From positions 94,522 to 158,521 of the forward strand of contig NZ_BDAG01000011.1 in NCBI RefSeq assembly GCF_002091715.1: a stretch of 64,000 bases of DNA, written 5' to 3'. The notes under the pieces are model-generated. The model worked only from the letters and a program-made list of their open reading frames with translations. It ran no database searches and was not told the origin of the DNA. The translations under genes were made by a program, and so were the position numbers. Position 1 is the first letter of the stretch; every line of letters begins with the position of its first letter. Of this stretch, positions 9,250 to 17,369 are shown piece by piece. Source of the stretch: Pseudomonas migulae NBRC 103157. GTDB lineage: Bacteria > Pseudomonadota > Gammaproteobacteria > Pseudomonadales > Pseudomonadaceae.

Positions 9250-9684
9250 ATGAGCTCACTGATCAACAAGGTACTGTTTACCCGCGCTGGCTACGGCCTG
9301 ACTGTTTTGCGAATCTTCGTCGGCATCATCTTCGCTGCCCACGGTGCGCAGAAACTCTTCGGGGCGTTCGGTGGTTACGGTCTGGCCGGCACCGCGCAGT
9401 ACATGGAGAGTATCGGTCTGGCGCCGGGCTACCTGATGGCCACGCTGGCGGGCGGTACTGAGTTCTTCGGCGGTCTTGCCTTGATCATCGGCTTGCTGGT
9501 CCGTCCGGCAGCCCTCGGCCTGACCATCCTCTCGCTGGTGGCGATCTTCTCGGTGCACCTGCCTAACGGTTTGTTCATGGCCAACAACGGTTATGAATTC
9601 GCCCTGGCCCTGCTGGGTGGCAGCATCGCCGTGCTGATCGAAGGCGCCGGCAAACTGTCCGCCGACCGCGCCATTGCTGGGTGA
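9250..9684 (+). CDS. DoxX-family inner-membrane protein
   Basis: The 144-residue protein has four predicted transmembrane segments (about 15-35, 55-75, 80-100, 112-132) and the DoxX pattern: RIFVGIIFAAHGAQKLFGAFGG, then YLMATLAGGTEFFGGLALIIG. DoxX/YphA proteins are linked to redox or thiol stress, but the biochemical role is not settled. It stands alone, with a strong terminator immediately downstream. Confidence 0.9.
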   Translation: MSSLINKVLFTRAGYGLTVLRIFVGIIFAAHGAQKLFGAFGGYGLAGTAQYMESIGLAPGYLMATLAGGTEFFGGLALIIGLLVRPAALGLTILSLVAIFSVHLPNGLFMANNGYEFALALLGGSIAVLIEGAGKLSADRAIAG

Positions 9685-9701
9685 CCGCTCTGGCTCAACG
9701 A

Positions 9702-9732
9702 AAAGGCCCGCATTGTGCGGGCCTTTTTTTTG
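9702..9732 (+). terminator. doxX-gene terminator
   Basis: Stem AAAGGCCCGCA / TGCGGGCCTTT with a TTG loop is followed by eight Ts. Confidence 0.93.
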
Positions 9733-9745
9733 TTGTGCGTCATTC

Positions 9746-9775
9746 TTGACACTGTCCAGTCAGCTTCTCTAGGAT
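9746..9775 (+). promoter_or_regulatory. Sigma-70 promoter for the 9935 gene
   Basis: TTGACA (9746-9751) is a perfect -35 and TAGGAT (9770-9775) a 4/6 -10, with 18-bp spacing. It predicts transcription starting near 9782, directly in front of the structured leader at 9785. Confidence 0.7.
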
Positions 9776-9784
9776 GCTGCTCAT

Positions 9785-9880
9785 GCGCCGATTTAAACAG
9801 CTACTTGCGGGGCGCCAGGTGACTCATTCAGTTGCCGATAGAAGCCTGAAACAGGCTTCGAAATACCGCTAAAGCGCTGG
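9785..9880 (+). promoter_or_regulatory. SAM-II-like riboswitch aptamer
   Basis: Stem P1 is GCGCC (9785-9789) with GGCGC (9811-9815), enclosing a 21-base loop that starts GATTTAA and ends CTTGCGG. The SAM-II consensus has GAUUUGA/GAUUUAA and CUUGC in the same loop. A pseudoknot is possible: GCGG (9807-9810) with CCGC (9866-9869) and CAGC (9798-9801) with GCTG (9876-9879), bracketing the invariant-looking GCTAAA (9868-9873). The linker contains an extra hairpin, GAAGCCTG / CAGGCTTC (9841-9859), longer than in alpha-proteobacterial examples. SAM-II RNAs bind S-adenosylmethionine and lower expression of methionine genes. Ligand is inferred from motif and topology only. Confidence 0.72.
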
Positions 9881-9888
9881 TTCGGTGT

Positions 9889-9921
9889 TGCCTCTCACCT
9901 GCCATGCAGACTTTTGAGGCA
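9889..9921 (+). promoter_or_regulatory. Anti-Shine-Dalgarno hairpin after the SAM-II-like aptamer
   Basis: TGCCTC (9889-9894) is complementary to GAGGCA (9916-9921), which contains the only GAGG before the ATG at 9935. A nested CTGC/GCAG pair lies between. The hairpin would hide the ribosome site, a plausible expression platform. Confidence 0.5.
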
Positions 9922-9934
9922 GAGACACGACACG

Positions 9935-10243
9935 ATGAATGCACTAAACCCCGTTGTACGTCCCGCGCCGATCACGGCACATCTCACCCAGCGCAATCCA
10001 AAAATCCTGCTTGGCGGCAAACATCAGCCGACGCTCCTGCGTTATCTGGATGGTTGGCCACGTCGCACCGGCGGACCGGCAGCATTCCTGATTCAGTTTG
10101 TCGAAGACGGTGAGTCGCTGGCTCGATTTGCCAGCGACAGTTTCGACCTGGCGGTGATTCAGTCGCCCAGCCTCGAAGACGCGCCTGAAGTGATCAAACA
10201 ACTGACCCGCGTGGCCCGACAAGGGTTGATTACCCGCCGCTAA
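9935..10243 (+). CDS. Small protein of unknown function, possibly methyltransferase-derived
   Basis: I do not recognise a named family. The 102-residue soluble protein begins MNALNPVVRPAP. Its second half (SFDLAVIQSPSLEDAPEVIKQLTRVARQGLI) resembles the part of class I methyltransferases after the SAM site (FDLV..S..LEH..D), but the glycine-rich SAM motif I is missing, so it is probably not a complete enzyme. The leader carries a SAM-II-like aptamer and a hairpin over the GAGG sequence, 15 bases upstream of the ATG. The TTG at 9914 is in frame but has no ribosome site. It converges with greB, three bases away. Confidence 0.75.
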   Translation: MNALNPVVRPAPITAHLTQRNPKILLGGKHQPTLLRYLDGWPRRTGGPAAFLIQFVEDGESLARFASDSFDLAVIQSPSLEDAPEVIKQLTRVARQGLITRR

Positions 10244-10246
10244 GGC

Positions 10247-10744
10247 CTAGGGGTATTCGATCGCCACGATATAGACGCACTGCTCGCCGGTAGGCGTCTG
10301 CACCCGAACTTCGGCGTCCAGCGCCTTGCCGATCAGGGCGCGAGCCAAGGGTGAGTCGATACTGATCAGGCCCAGTTTCAAGTTCAGTTCATCCGGGCCG
10401 ACGATGCGGTAGCGCGACTCCTTGCCGTCCTCATCCTCGATCGTGACCCAGGCGCCGAAGTAAACCTTGTTCGGATCGCTGGGCTTTTCGCTGACCACCT
10501 TGAGTGCTTCCAGGCGTTTGGTCAGAAAACGCACGCGGCTGTCGATCTCGCGCAACATCTTTTTGCCGTAGGTGTATTCGGCATTTTCGGAGCGATCACC
10601 TTGCGCCGCGGCCTCGCTGACCGATTGCGTGACTTGCGGTCGGCGCACATGCCAGAGCTCATGGAACTCGGCCCGCATCCGCGCTTCACCTTCAGGGGTG
10701 ATCAGCGCGGTGCCAGCGGTGCGGGGAGGGCGATAACGGCTCAT
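10247..10744 (-). CDS. greB: Transcript cleavage factor GreB
   Basis: It rescues backtracked RNA polymerase by stimulating transcript cleavage. The 165-residue protein has the N-terminal coiled-coil domain (residues about 12-85, with the acidic tip region [14 protein letters not shown]) and the C-terminal FKBP-like domain (about 90-165). RYRIVGPDE and [14 protein letters not shown] are typical Gre motifs. The tip sequence and length fit GreB better than GreA. It is transcribed alone; the permease gene lies 34 bp upstream on the same strand. Confidence 0.95.
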   Translation of the reverse strand: MSRYRPPRTAGTALITPEGEARMRAEFHELWHVRRPQVTQSVSEAAAQGDRSENAEYTYGKKMLREIDSRVRFLTKRLEALKVVSEKPSDPNKVYFGAWVTIEDEDGKESRYRIVGPDELNLKLGLISIDSPLARALIGKALDAEVRVQTPTGEQCVYIVAIEYP

Positions 10745-10778
10745 GGCAACTTCTTGTGATGGAGAAGGCTTGAGTCTA

Positions 10779-13286
10779 TCAACCCTCGCGCAACACTGTC
10801 AGGGGGCTGGCGTTCAACGCCCGACGGGTGCCGAACACGCCGGCGCCGCCGATCAGCGCAGCGCCGATCAATGGCAGTACCAACAGCCATGGATGCGGGT
10901 GCCAAGGCAGATCGAACGCGTAACGGTACAGCACCAGGCTCACCAGTTCCGAACCCAGCGCTGCCAGCAATCCGCTGACCGCGCCGAGCAGACCGAACTC
11001 GATTCGCCGGGCCTTGACCAGCAATTGCCGCTCGGCCCCCAACGCTCGCAACAATGCGCCTTGGCGGATGCGTTCATCCAGCGTCGCTTGCAGGCCCGAA
11101 AACAGCACCGCCATCCCCGCCGCCAGCACGAACAACAGCACATATTCCACCGCCAGGGTGACCTGGGCGAGGATGCTGCGCAGTTGCTCCAGCAGGGCTT
11201 CGACTTGCAGGATGGTTACCGCCGGAAAGGCGCGGGACAGGTCGACGATCTGCTGATCATGACCGGCTGCCAGATAGAAGCTGGTCAGGTAAGTCGCCGG
11301 TAAATCCTTCAACGTTCCTGGCTGGAAAATCATGAAGAAGTTCGGCTGGAAGTTGTCCCAGTTGATCTCCCGCAGGCTGGTGACTTTCGCTTCGCGATTG
11401 ACACCGCCGACGGTAAACACCATGTGATCGCCCAGCTTGAGCTTCAGGCTTTCAGCGACTTTGCCTTCTACCGACACGCCGGGAATGTCATCTGCTGGCT
11501 GTTCGCTCCACCAGTTTCCCGCGGTGAGCTTGTTGCCTGCCGGCAGGTCCGCCGCCCAGGTCAGGCTCAGGTCGCGCTGGATCGCCCGATCTCCGGCCGA
11601 GTCCTTGCTGACGATGTCCTGCACCGGCTCACCGTTGATGCTGATCAACCGTCCCGGTACGACCGGGTACAGCGGCGCCGATTGTGCCGACAGTTCGATC
11701 AGGCGATCGGTGAAGGCCTGTTTGTCTGCCGGCAGGATGTTCAGCGCGAAATAGTTCGGCGCGTTTTTCGGCAACTGGTTTTGCCAGGTATCCAGCAGCT
11801 CACCGCGCAGCAGGGCGATCAACGCCATGGACAGCAGAATCAAACCGAAGGCCAGGGATTGTCCGGCGGCGGCCAGTGGATGACGCAGCAATTGACCCAA
11901 CCCGAGACGCCACGGCAACGAAGCACGCGCGAGCATCCGACGCAGGCTTTTCAGCAGCAGCAACAGCAAGCCTCCCAACACCAGCGCCGCAATCACGCCA
12001 CCGCCGAGCAGGGCGAAGGTCAGCACCAGGTCGAGGCTCAGGCGCCACATGATCAGCCCGAGAGCGCCCAATGCCGCGCCGTAGACCATCCAGGTGCTGG
12101 AAGGAATCGGCAGCATGTCGCGGCGCAATACCCGCAAGGGCGGAACCCGGCCCAGCGCCGCGAGGGGGGGCAAGGCAAAACCGGCCAGCGCCACCAGTCC
12201 GGTGCCGATCCCGGCGATGGCCGGCAACAGACCTCCCGGTGGAACGTCGGTGGGCAACAAATCATGCAGCAGCGCGAACAGGCCAAGCTGCGCCAGCCAG
12301 CCAATCAATGCCCCACTGATGCTGGCCAACAGTCCGAGCACCATCAGCTGCAAACTGAACAGGACCATGGTTTCCCGGCGGGAAAGACCCAGGCAACGCA
12401 ACAACGCGCTGGCATCGAAGCGGCGGGTGGCGAAACGCGTCGCCGACAGCGCCACCGCTACACCGGACAACAGGACCGCCACCAGGCTCGCCATGTTCAA
12501 GTAACGTTCGGCTTTACCCAGGGCGCCACCAATCTGCCGGTTGCCGTCGCGTGCATCCTGGATGCGCTGGTTGGCGGCGAGGCCGGGTTTGATCAATTGA
12601 CGATAGGTTTCCAGCGCTTCGGCGTTGCCGCGCCAGAGTTCGCGGTAACTGACGCGGCTGCCGGGTTGCACCACGCCGGTGGCGGCAAGGTCGCTGAGGT
12701 TGATCAGCACGCGTGGCGTCAGGCTGTAGAAATTACCGGCGCGATCCGGTTCGTAGGTCAGCACTCGCGCCAGTTTCAGCGTGCGCATGCCGACGTCGAT
12801 GCTGTCGCCGATCTTCAGGTCCAGTGCGGTCAGCAGTCGTGCCTCGACCCAGGCCTCACCGGGTTTCGGTCCTCCGCCGGGCTCTTCCGGAGCGAAGGGC
12901 GCGGGGGCGCTTTTCAGTTCACCGCGCAGGGGATAGACATCGTCCGCAGCTTTGATGCTGGACAGCTGAATGCCGTTGTCGGTGGCGATGACGCTGGAGA
13001 ACTCCACCACCTGCGCATGTTCAAGGCCCAGCTCCGTCCCGCTTCTGATCTGTTCGGGTCGCGCCGGTGAACTGCCTTCAAGCAGCAGATCGGCGCCAAG
13101 AAATTCGGTGGCGCGCAGCATCATGGCGCCGTTCAGGCGGGCACCGAAGTAGCCAATGGCGGTACTCGCCGCCACCGCCACCAACAAGGCGAAGAACAAC
13201 ACCCGCAACTCACCGGCGCGAGCGTCGCGCAGCAGTTGGCGGAGGGCGAGACTGAACAGGCGCAACAGCGGCAAGCGTGCCATCAA
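10779..13286 (-). CDS. FtsX/MacB-type ABC transporter permease (YbbP-like)
   Basis: This is an 835-residue inner-membrane protein with about ten transmembrane helices: one near the N-terminus ([19 protein letters not shown]), a large periplasmic domain, four helices with a short soluble segment, a second periplasmic domain and three C-terminal helices. This is the YbbP layout. It overlaps the ATPase gene upstream by four bases (ATGA), so the two are translationally coupled. The related E. coli YbbAP also lies divergent from tesA, as here. Such systems act as mechanotransmission complexes rather than classical importers; the substrate is unknown. Confidence 0.92.
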   Translation of the reverse strand: MMARLPLLRLFSLALRQLLRDARAGELRVLFFALLVAVAASTAIGYFGARLNGAMMLRATEFLGADLLLEGSSPARPEQIRSGTELGLEHAQVVEFSSVIATDNGIQLSSIKAADDVYPLRGELKSAPAPFAPEEPGGGPKPGEAWVEARLLTALDLKIGDSIDVGMRTLKLARVLTYEPDRAGNFYSLTPRVLINLSDLAATGVVQPGSRVSYRELWRGNAEALETYRQLIKPGLAANQRIQDARDGNRQIGGALGKAERYLNMASLVAVLLSGVAVALSATRFATRRFDASALLRCLGLSRRETMVLFSLQLMVLGLLASISGALIGWLAQLGLFALLHDLLPTDVPPGGLLPAIAGIGTGLVALAGFALPPLAALGRVPPLRVLRRDMLPIPSSTWMVYGAALGALGLIMWRLSLDLVLTFALLGGGVIAALVLGGLLLLLLKSLRRMLARASLPWRLGLGQLLRHPLAAAGQSLAFGLILLSMALIALLRGELLDTWQNQLPKNAPNYFALNILPADKQAFTDRLIELSAQSAPLYPVVPGRLISINGEPVQDIVSKDSAGDRAIQRDLSLTWAADLPAGNKLTAGNWWSEQPADDIPGVSVEGKVAESLKLKLGDHMVFTVGGVNREAKVTSLREINWDNFQPNFFMIFQPGTLKDLPATYLTSFYLAAGHDQQIVDLSRAFPAVTILQVEALLEQLRSILAQVTLAVEYVLLFVLAAGMAVLFSGLQATLDERIRQGALLRALGAERQLLVKARRIEFGLLGAVSGLLAALGSELVSLVLYRYAFDLPWHPHPWLLVLPLIGAALIGGAGVFGTRRALNASPLTVLREG

Positions 13287-13966
13287 GGCTCCAGAGGGGC
13301 GACCAGCAGGCCGGCTTCAAGTCGGATCAGGCGCCGGCAGCGATGTGCCAGGCGTTCATCGTGGGTCACCAGCACCAGGGTCGTGCCGCGCTCCTTGTTC
13401 AAGTCGAACAGCAAGTCGCTGATGCGCTCGCCGGTGTGACTGTCGAGGTTGCCGGTGGGTTCGTCGGCGAACAGTACGTCGGGCTCGGCGGCAAACGCAC
13501 GGGCAATCGCCACGCGCTGCTGTTCGCCACCGGAGAGCTGGCGTGGAGAGTGGGTCAGGCGCTGGCCGAGGCCGACCCTTTGCAGCAATTCGGTGGCACG
13601 CTCACGAGCGTCTTTGCGGCCATCGAGTTCCAGCGGCAGCATGACGTTTTCCAGGGCATTGAGACTGTCGAGCAACTGGAATGATTGAAAGACAAAACCC
13701 ACATGTTCGGCGCGAATGCGCGCGCGCTGGTCTTCATCGAGATTGCTCAGGCCCTGGCCGGCGAGGGTGACTTCGCCGCTGCTCGGCAGGTCGAGGCCCG
13801 CGAGCAGGCCGAGGAGGGTGGATTTGCCGGAACCGGACGCGCCAACGATGGCCAGGCTGTCGCCCTTGTTCAGTTCCAGGCTGAGTTCGTGCAGGATAGT
13901 CAGTTCACCTTCCGCGCTAGGAACCACTTTGCTGAGGTTCTTCGCGGTGAGAATGCTTGCGCCCAT
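13283..13966 (-). CDS. ABC transporter ATPase (YbbA-like)
   Basis: The 227-residue ATPase shows Walker [10 protein letters not shown] (about residues 39-47), the Q-loop [16 protein letters not shown], the signature [14 protein letters not shown], Walker [14 protein letters not shown] and the H-loop VTHD. This is the LolD/MacB/FtsE class that pairs with FtsX-type permeases. The start at 13966 ([11 protein letters not shown]) is chosen for family length; longer in-frame extension runs into tesA on the other strand. Its ATG lies inside the palindrome CCATGG next to the tesA start. Confidence 0.94.
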   Translation of the reverse strand: MGASILTAKNLSKVVPSAEGELTILHELSLELNKGDSLAIVGASGSGKSTLLGLLAGLDLPSSGEVTLAGQGLSNLDEDQRARIRAEHVGFVFQSFQLLDSLNALENVMLPLELDGRKDARERATELLQRVGLGQRLTHSPRQLSGGEQQRVAIARAFAAEPDVLFADEPTGNLDSHTGERISDLLFDLNKERGTTLVLVTHDERLAHRCRRLIRLEAGLLVAPLEP

Positions 13967-13976
13967 GGAGAATCCG

Positions 13977-14582
13977 ATGCGTGTGTGGTTTTTGAGTGCT
14001 GGCCTGGCCTTGATGTGCATGGCCCAGAACGCAGCGGCGGGTACAGTCCTGATCGTTGGCGATAGTATCAGCGCTGGTTTCGGACTGGATACCCGCGTTG
14101 GGTGGGTCTCGTTGCTCGAGCAACGGCTCAAGCGCGAAGGTTTCGACGACAAGGTGGTCAACGCATCCATCAGCGGCGACACCAGTGCCGGAGGCCAGGC
14201 GCGCCTGCCTGCGCTGCTTGCAGAGCATAAGCCGGAGCTGGTGATCCTCGAGCTGGGCGGCAACGACGGCCTGCGCGGATTGCTCCCAACGCAATTGCAA
14301 CAAAACCTTGCAGCGATGATCGACAGCTCCCGCGCCAGTGGGGCCAAGGTGCTTCTGCTCGGCATGCAACTGCCACCCAACTACGGCGCGCGCTACACCA
14401 AGGCGTTCGCCGAGGTGTACAGCAACGTCGCCGCCGAGAAAAAAATCCCGCTGGTGCCGTTTTTTCTCGATGGCGTGGGCGGTCACCCGGACCTGATGCA
14501 GGCCGACGGCTTGCACCCCGCTGCGGGGGCTCAGGACAAGTTGCTGGAAAATGTCTGGCCGACACTGAAACCGCTGCTTTGA
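13977..14582 (+). CDS. tesA: Arylesterase / multifunctional acyl-CoA thioesterase I
   Basis: This is a periplasmic SGNH hydrolase of 201 residues. A cleavable signal (VWFLSAGLALMCMAQNAAA) precedes block I GDSIS with nucleophile S30, block III GGND and the catalytic pair in DGLHPA near the C-terminus. It hydrolyses acyl esters and thioesters. GGAGA seven bases before the ATG at 13977 supports this start; an in-frame ATG at 13965 (adding MENP) is possible. It is divergent from the YbbA-like gene with no untranslated spacer, so its promoter must lie inside that gene. Confidence 0.94.
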   Translation: MRVWFLSAGLALMCMAQNAAAGTVLIVGDSISAGFGLDTRVGWVSLLEQRLKREGFDDKVVNASISGDTSAGGQARLPALLAEHKPELVILELGGNDGLRGLLPTQLQQNLAAMIDSSRASGAKVLLLGMQLPPNYGARYTKAFAEVYSNVAAEKKIPLVPFFLDGVGGHPDLMQADGLHPAAGAQDKLLENVWPTLKPLL

Positions 14583-14638
14583 CGCTTTTCTAGCGGCGGC
14601 GTTTCGGCTAAGGTGGCGCCCCCGATTTGGAGCCCCCG

Positions 14639-14932
14639 ATGCCGCGTCCCGCCTGGTCACTTTTTGCCTACCAACTGATCGAGCCTGACGAACAGCTGGA
14701 TCTGTTCGCCTGCCAGGAAGTGCGGGTGCATCTGGTGACCCGTCAGCTGGAACTCGGTGGCTCGGCCGATCGAACCCTGTGCGGCAGCCTGCTTCCGGCG
14801 CAGCCGCGCTGGTCGAGCGTCGACCGTCGGGTTTTCCAGGACCAGCGCCTGTGCTCGCTGTGCCGGGCGATCCTGGAATCGCAGAAACGCGGCACTTCGC
14901 CGATCTGGCCAGAGCTGCGCTTCGAGCTTTGA
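14639..14932 (+). CDS. Conserved hypothetical protein with CxxC
   Basis: This 97-residue protein starts MPRPAWSLFAYQLIEP; GGAG lies seven bases before the ATG. A CSLC motif follows a cysteine-containing segment (RTLCGSLLP), so a small metal or redox site is possible. No signal peptide or membrane helix is seen. Gene order between tesA and the L,D-transpeptidase is conserved in P. aeruginosa, where the same position carries an uncharacterised gene. Function unknown. Confidence 0.75.
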   Translation: MPRPAWSLFAYQLIEPDEQLDLFACQEVRVHLVTRQLELGGSADRTLCGSLLPAQPRWSSVDRRVFQDQRLCSLCRAILESQKRGTSPIWPELRFEL

Positions 14933-15029
14933 TGCAATAAAGATAGCGTGCTATCGGCCAACTCCCCGAATTTACGGACGTCGGTGTACAATCTCGTTTT
15001 TACCCCTGACCCTGCGAAGGATTTTCCGG

Positions 15030-16001
15030 ATGTTGCCGCGTTTTCCTGCCGTCACCCGCTGCCTGTCTCTTGCCGCCCTTTGTGTGGCAGGCCCCGTAGC
15101 AGCATTGGAGTTGCCCCTGCCACCGCCCGGTGAAGACATCGTCGGCCAGGTTCAGGTCATCAAGGCCAAGTACGAAGACACCTTCGCCGACCTTGGCACC
15201 ACTTACGACCTGGGTTACTCGGAAATGGTCGCGGCCAACCCTGGCGTCGATGCATGGCTGCCGGGCGCCGGTACCGAAATCGTGCTGCCGACGCGCTTCA
15301 TCCTGCCACCAGGACCCCGTGAAGGTATCGTCATCAACCTGGCCGAATACCGTCTCTACTACTATCCGAAAGGCCGGAATGTGGTTTACACCTTCCCGCT
15401 CGGCATCGGTCGCGAGGGTTGGGGTTCACCGATCGCTCACACCACCATCACGGCCAAGACGCCGAACCCGACCTGGACGCCTCCAGCCTCGATCAAGGCC
15501 GAGCACCTTGCAGACGGTGATCCGTTGCCAAACGTGGTGCCGGCCGGCCCGGACAACCCGCTGGGGCCGTTTAAATTCACCCTGGGCACACCGGGTTACC
15601 TGATCCACGGTTCGAACAAGAAGTTCGGCATCGGCATGCGCACCAGCCACGGTTGCTTCCGCATGTTCAACAACAACGTGCTGGAAATGGCGAGCATGGT
15701 GCCGGTAGGCACGTCGGTGCGCATTATCAGTGACCCGTACAAGTTCGGTGTCAGTGGCGGCAAGGTGTACCTGGAAGCGCATACGCCGCTGGACGACAAG
15801 GGCAATCCTTCTGTGGTCGACAAACACACCGCGGTGATCAATGCGATGCTCAAGCGTGAGGACATCACCAACAACCTGCGCATGAACTGGGATGTGGTCC
15901 GCGACGTGGTTGCCGCCGAAGATGGTCTGCCGGTGGAAATCGGAGTGCCGAATTCCTCGGCGCCAATGGTGACGAGTACGCCGATCGACCCGTTGCAGTA
16001 A
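15030..16001 (+). CDS. L,D-transpeptidase with LysM domain (ErfK/YbiS type)
   Basis: The 323-residue periplasmic enzyme has a signal peptide (residues 1-26, ending VAALE), a LysM-like segment (about 40-92) and a YkuD catalytic domain (about 97-235). The active-site signature HGSNKKFGIGMRTSHGCFRM contains nucleophile C209. ErfK-type members attach Braun/OprI lipoprotein to peptidoglycan; the convergent neighbour is oprI itself, which supports that role. The ATG at 15030 is chosen because it starts the signal peptide. Confidence 0.94.
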   Translation: MLPRFPAVTRCLSLAALCVAGPVAALELPLPPPGEDIVGQVQVIKAKYEDTFADLGTTYDLGYSEMVAANPGVDAWLPGAGTEIVLPTRFILPPGPREGIVINLAEYRLYYYPKGRNVVYTFPLGIGREGWGSPIAHTTITAKTPNPTWTPPASIKAEHLADGDPLPNVVPAGPDNPLGPFKFTLGTPGYLIHGSNKKFGIGMRTSHGCFRMFNNNVLEMASMVPVGTSVRIISDPYKFGVSGGKVYLEAHTPLDDKGNPSVVDKHTAVINAMLKREDITNNLRMNWDVVRDVVAAEDGLPVEIGVPNSSAPMVTSTPIDPLQ

Positions 16002-16012
16002 TGCTTGAAAGG

Positions 16013-16050
16013 AACCCGCCGATGCTGACCGCGTCGGCGGGTTTTTTATT
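16013..16050 (+). terminator. L,D-transpeptidase terminator
   Basis: AACCCGCCGA pairs with TCGGCGGGTT across an 11-base loop, followed by TTTTATT. Confidence 0.88.
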
Positions 16051-16073
16051 GCCTGGACAAAACCCCGGGCAAT

Positions 16074-16104
16074 AAAAAAGCCGACCCAAAAAATGGGTCG
16101 GCTT
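16074..16104 (-). terminator. oprI terminator
   Basis: On the minus strand AAGCCGACCC / GGGTCGGCTT with a T-rich loop is followed by TTTTATTG. A smaller perfect hairpin (AATCCCGAGGGATT, 16111-16124) lies between it and the stop codon. Confidence 0.9.
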
Positions 16105-16125
16105 GATAACAATCCCGAGGGATTA

Positions 16126-16377
16126 TTACTTGCGGCTAGCTTTGTCCAGCATGCGCAGAGCACGCTCGTTAGCTTCGTCAGCAGTCTGTTGTGCTTTTTG
16201 AGCAGCAGCCAGAGCTTCATCAGCTTTACGGTAAGCTTCGTCTGCACGAGCCTGGGAGCGAGCAGCTGCGTCTTCAGTAGCGGTCAGACGTGCTTCGGTT
16301 TCTTTCGATACGCTGCTGCAACCGGTAGCCAGAACTGCGGCCAGAGCCAGAGCAGAGAATTTCAGAACGTTGTTCAT
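16126..16377 (-). CDS. oprI: Major outer membrane lipoprotein I (Lpp-like)
   Basis: OprI tethers the outer membrane to peptidoglycan and is among the most abundant proteins of pseudomonads. The 83-residue precursor has a signal ending in the lipobox LATGC (Cys20 is lipidated), then an alanine-rich heptad coiled coil (about 28-78) and a terminal ...ASRK whose last lysine is cross-linked to peptidoglycan in the family. AAGGGGAA precedes the ATG at 16377. A strong terminator follows. The convergent L,D-transpeptidase is a candidate for the linking enzyme. Confidence 0.97.
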   Translation of the reverse strand: MNNVLKFSALALAAVLATGCSSVSKETEARLTATEDAAARSQARADEAYRKADEALAAAQKAQQTADEANERALRMLDKASRK

Positions 16378-17021
16378 CGTGTTCCCCTTCAAGGACTTTC
16401 TATTAAGTTAGCTGTCTCCTCAGAGTGAGGAAATAGCCGGCGTACATACTACCCATTACTTGTCGTAAGTAAACTGACGTAAAGCAAGAAGCCAAAAAAA
16501 TTGTAGGCGTTGATTCTTTTTCGAGCAACTTTTACTTGCAATTGATTAAAAAATATCCAGCTGCAAGGCCCGCACTGAGCGAGTTGGCACGAAAAAGTTC
16601 CCGGCGGCCGCGAGTGTTTTCGCGGTCTTGGCTAAAGTCTGTCTACATGGATTCGTCTACACTTTTGTTCGGGATTTGCGGCGCACCTCTCATATCTTTC
16701 TCCTAGTTGAGGTGACTTAAAAGAAGGGCGCTCGTCTTAAGTCTCAACATCCGGCAATGTTCAGGCGATCGACCTCCCGGGATCTTCGGTCGAGCCGCCC
16801 CTGCGTAACCCCGGAACAGCACCTGCCCAACCTTGCATGATGACGAGCGTACCTTGAGCATTTTCTGCCAATGGTGCCTACTATTTGATACGTGCTCGGT
16901 TGCGCGAGATCGGTGCAGTTCTTCTCGGTGTCCATTCAGGCACGGGTTGGCGTAGATGTTCCTTCGCCGGAAAAACATCGGTAAGGTAGGGGTCAGAATC
17001 AAAGACCCGCGAGGAGTAGTG
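16378..17021. other. Long spacer between oprI and the acetyltransferase gene
   Basis: The 640-base stretch includes the oprI leader and promoter region near the left end and an AT-rich patch around 16490-16555. From about 16560 to 16990 composition is near genome average, with short inverted repeats (AACAT/ATGTT at 16745-16760, CGACC/GGTCG near 16775-16797). No open frame has family-like features and no terminator-ended RNA was recognised. Confidence 0.5.
16446..16473 (-). promoter_or_regulatory. Candidate oprI promoter
   Basis: On the minus strand TTTACT (-35) and TAGTAT (-10) are spaced by 16 bp, predicting a leader of about 60 nt for oprI. Confidence 0.4.
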
Positions 17022-17309
17022 ATGAGTGAGGCGTTGTCCATCCACCATGACCAGGCTGGTCATCAGTTCGAGACCAATGTGGACGGTCATCGTGCCTACC
17101 TGACCTATATGGATCTGGGGAAACAGACCCTGGATATCTATCGCACGTTTGTGCCCAATGCCTTGCGTGGTCGCGGCATCGCGGCAGCCCTGACCGAGCA
17201 GGCGCTGCAGTACGCCGAGGAAATGGGCTACACCGTCATTCCTTCGTGTTCCTACGTGGAGCGCTACATGGAGCGTCACCAGCGGCATGCGGCCAAGCTG
17301 AGCCAGTAA
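17022..17309 (+). CDS. GCN5-like N-acetyltransferase (YjdJ/NATD1 type)
   Basis: The 95-residue minimal GNAT fold has the acetyl-CoA loop VPNALRGRGIAAALTEQALQYAEE and a C-terminal VIPSCSYVERYMERH, the pattern of the small YjdJ/Gtl3B family. The acceptor substrate is unknown. GAGGAG directly before the ATG at 17022 fixes the start; upstream in-frame codons lack such a site. It converges with the DAHP synthase gene across a shared bidirectional terminator. Confidence 0.88.
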   Translation: MSEALSIHHDQAGHQFETNVDGHRAYLTYMDLGKQTLDIYRTFVPNALRGRGIAAALTEQALQYAEEMGYTVIPSCSYVERYMERHQRHAAKLSQ

Positions 17310-17321
17310 AACGAACACATA

Positions 17322-17353
17322 AAAAAACGCCGGGTTTAGCCCGGCGTTTTTTT
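17322..17353. terminator. Bidirectional terminator
   Basis: AAAAAAACGCCGGG / CCCGGCGTTTTTTT has runs of A and T on both flanks and serves both convergent genes. Confidence 0.92.
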
Positions 17354-17369
17354 GTGCGCTGAAAAGTGA

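Noticed and set aside
9904..10113. 69-codon ORF starting at the ATG inside the SAM-II-like leader
   Set aside because: Its ATG lies in the predicted hairpin, there is no ribosome site, and it overlaps the better-supported gene at 9935 in another frame.
11424..13070. 548-codon open frame on the plus strand
   Set aside because: It is antisense to the FtsX-type permease, is Gln/Arg/Ala-rich low-complexity, and has no family features; the permease is convincing.
16584..16600. Sigma-54-like TTGGCACGAAAAAGTTC
   Set aside because: The -12 GC pair is missing and no gene follows at a sensible distance.
16703..17041. 112-codon minus-strand ORF before the acetyltransferase gene
   Set aside because: No recognisable domain or ribosome site and it overlaps the acetyltransferase start.
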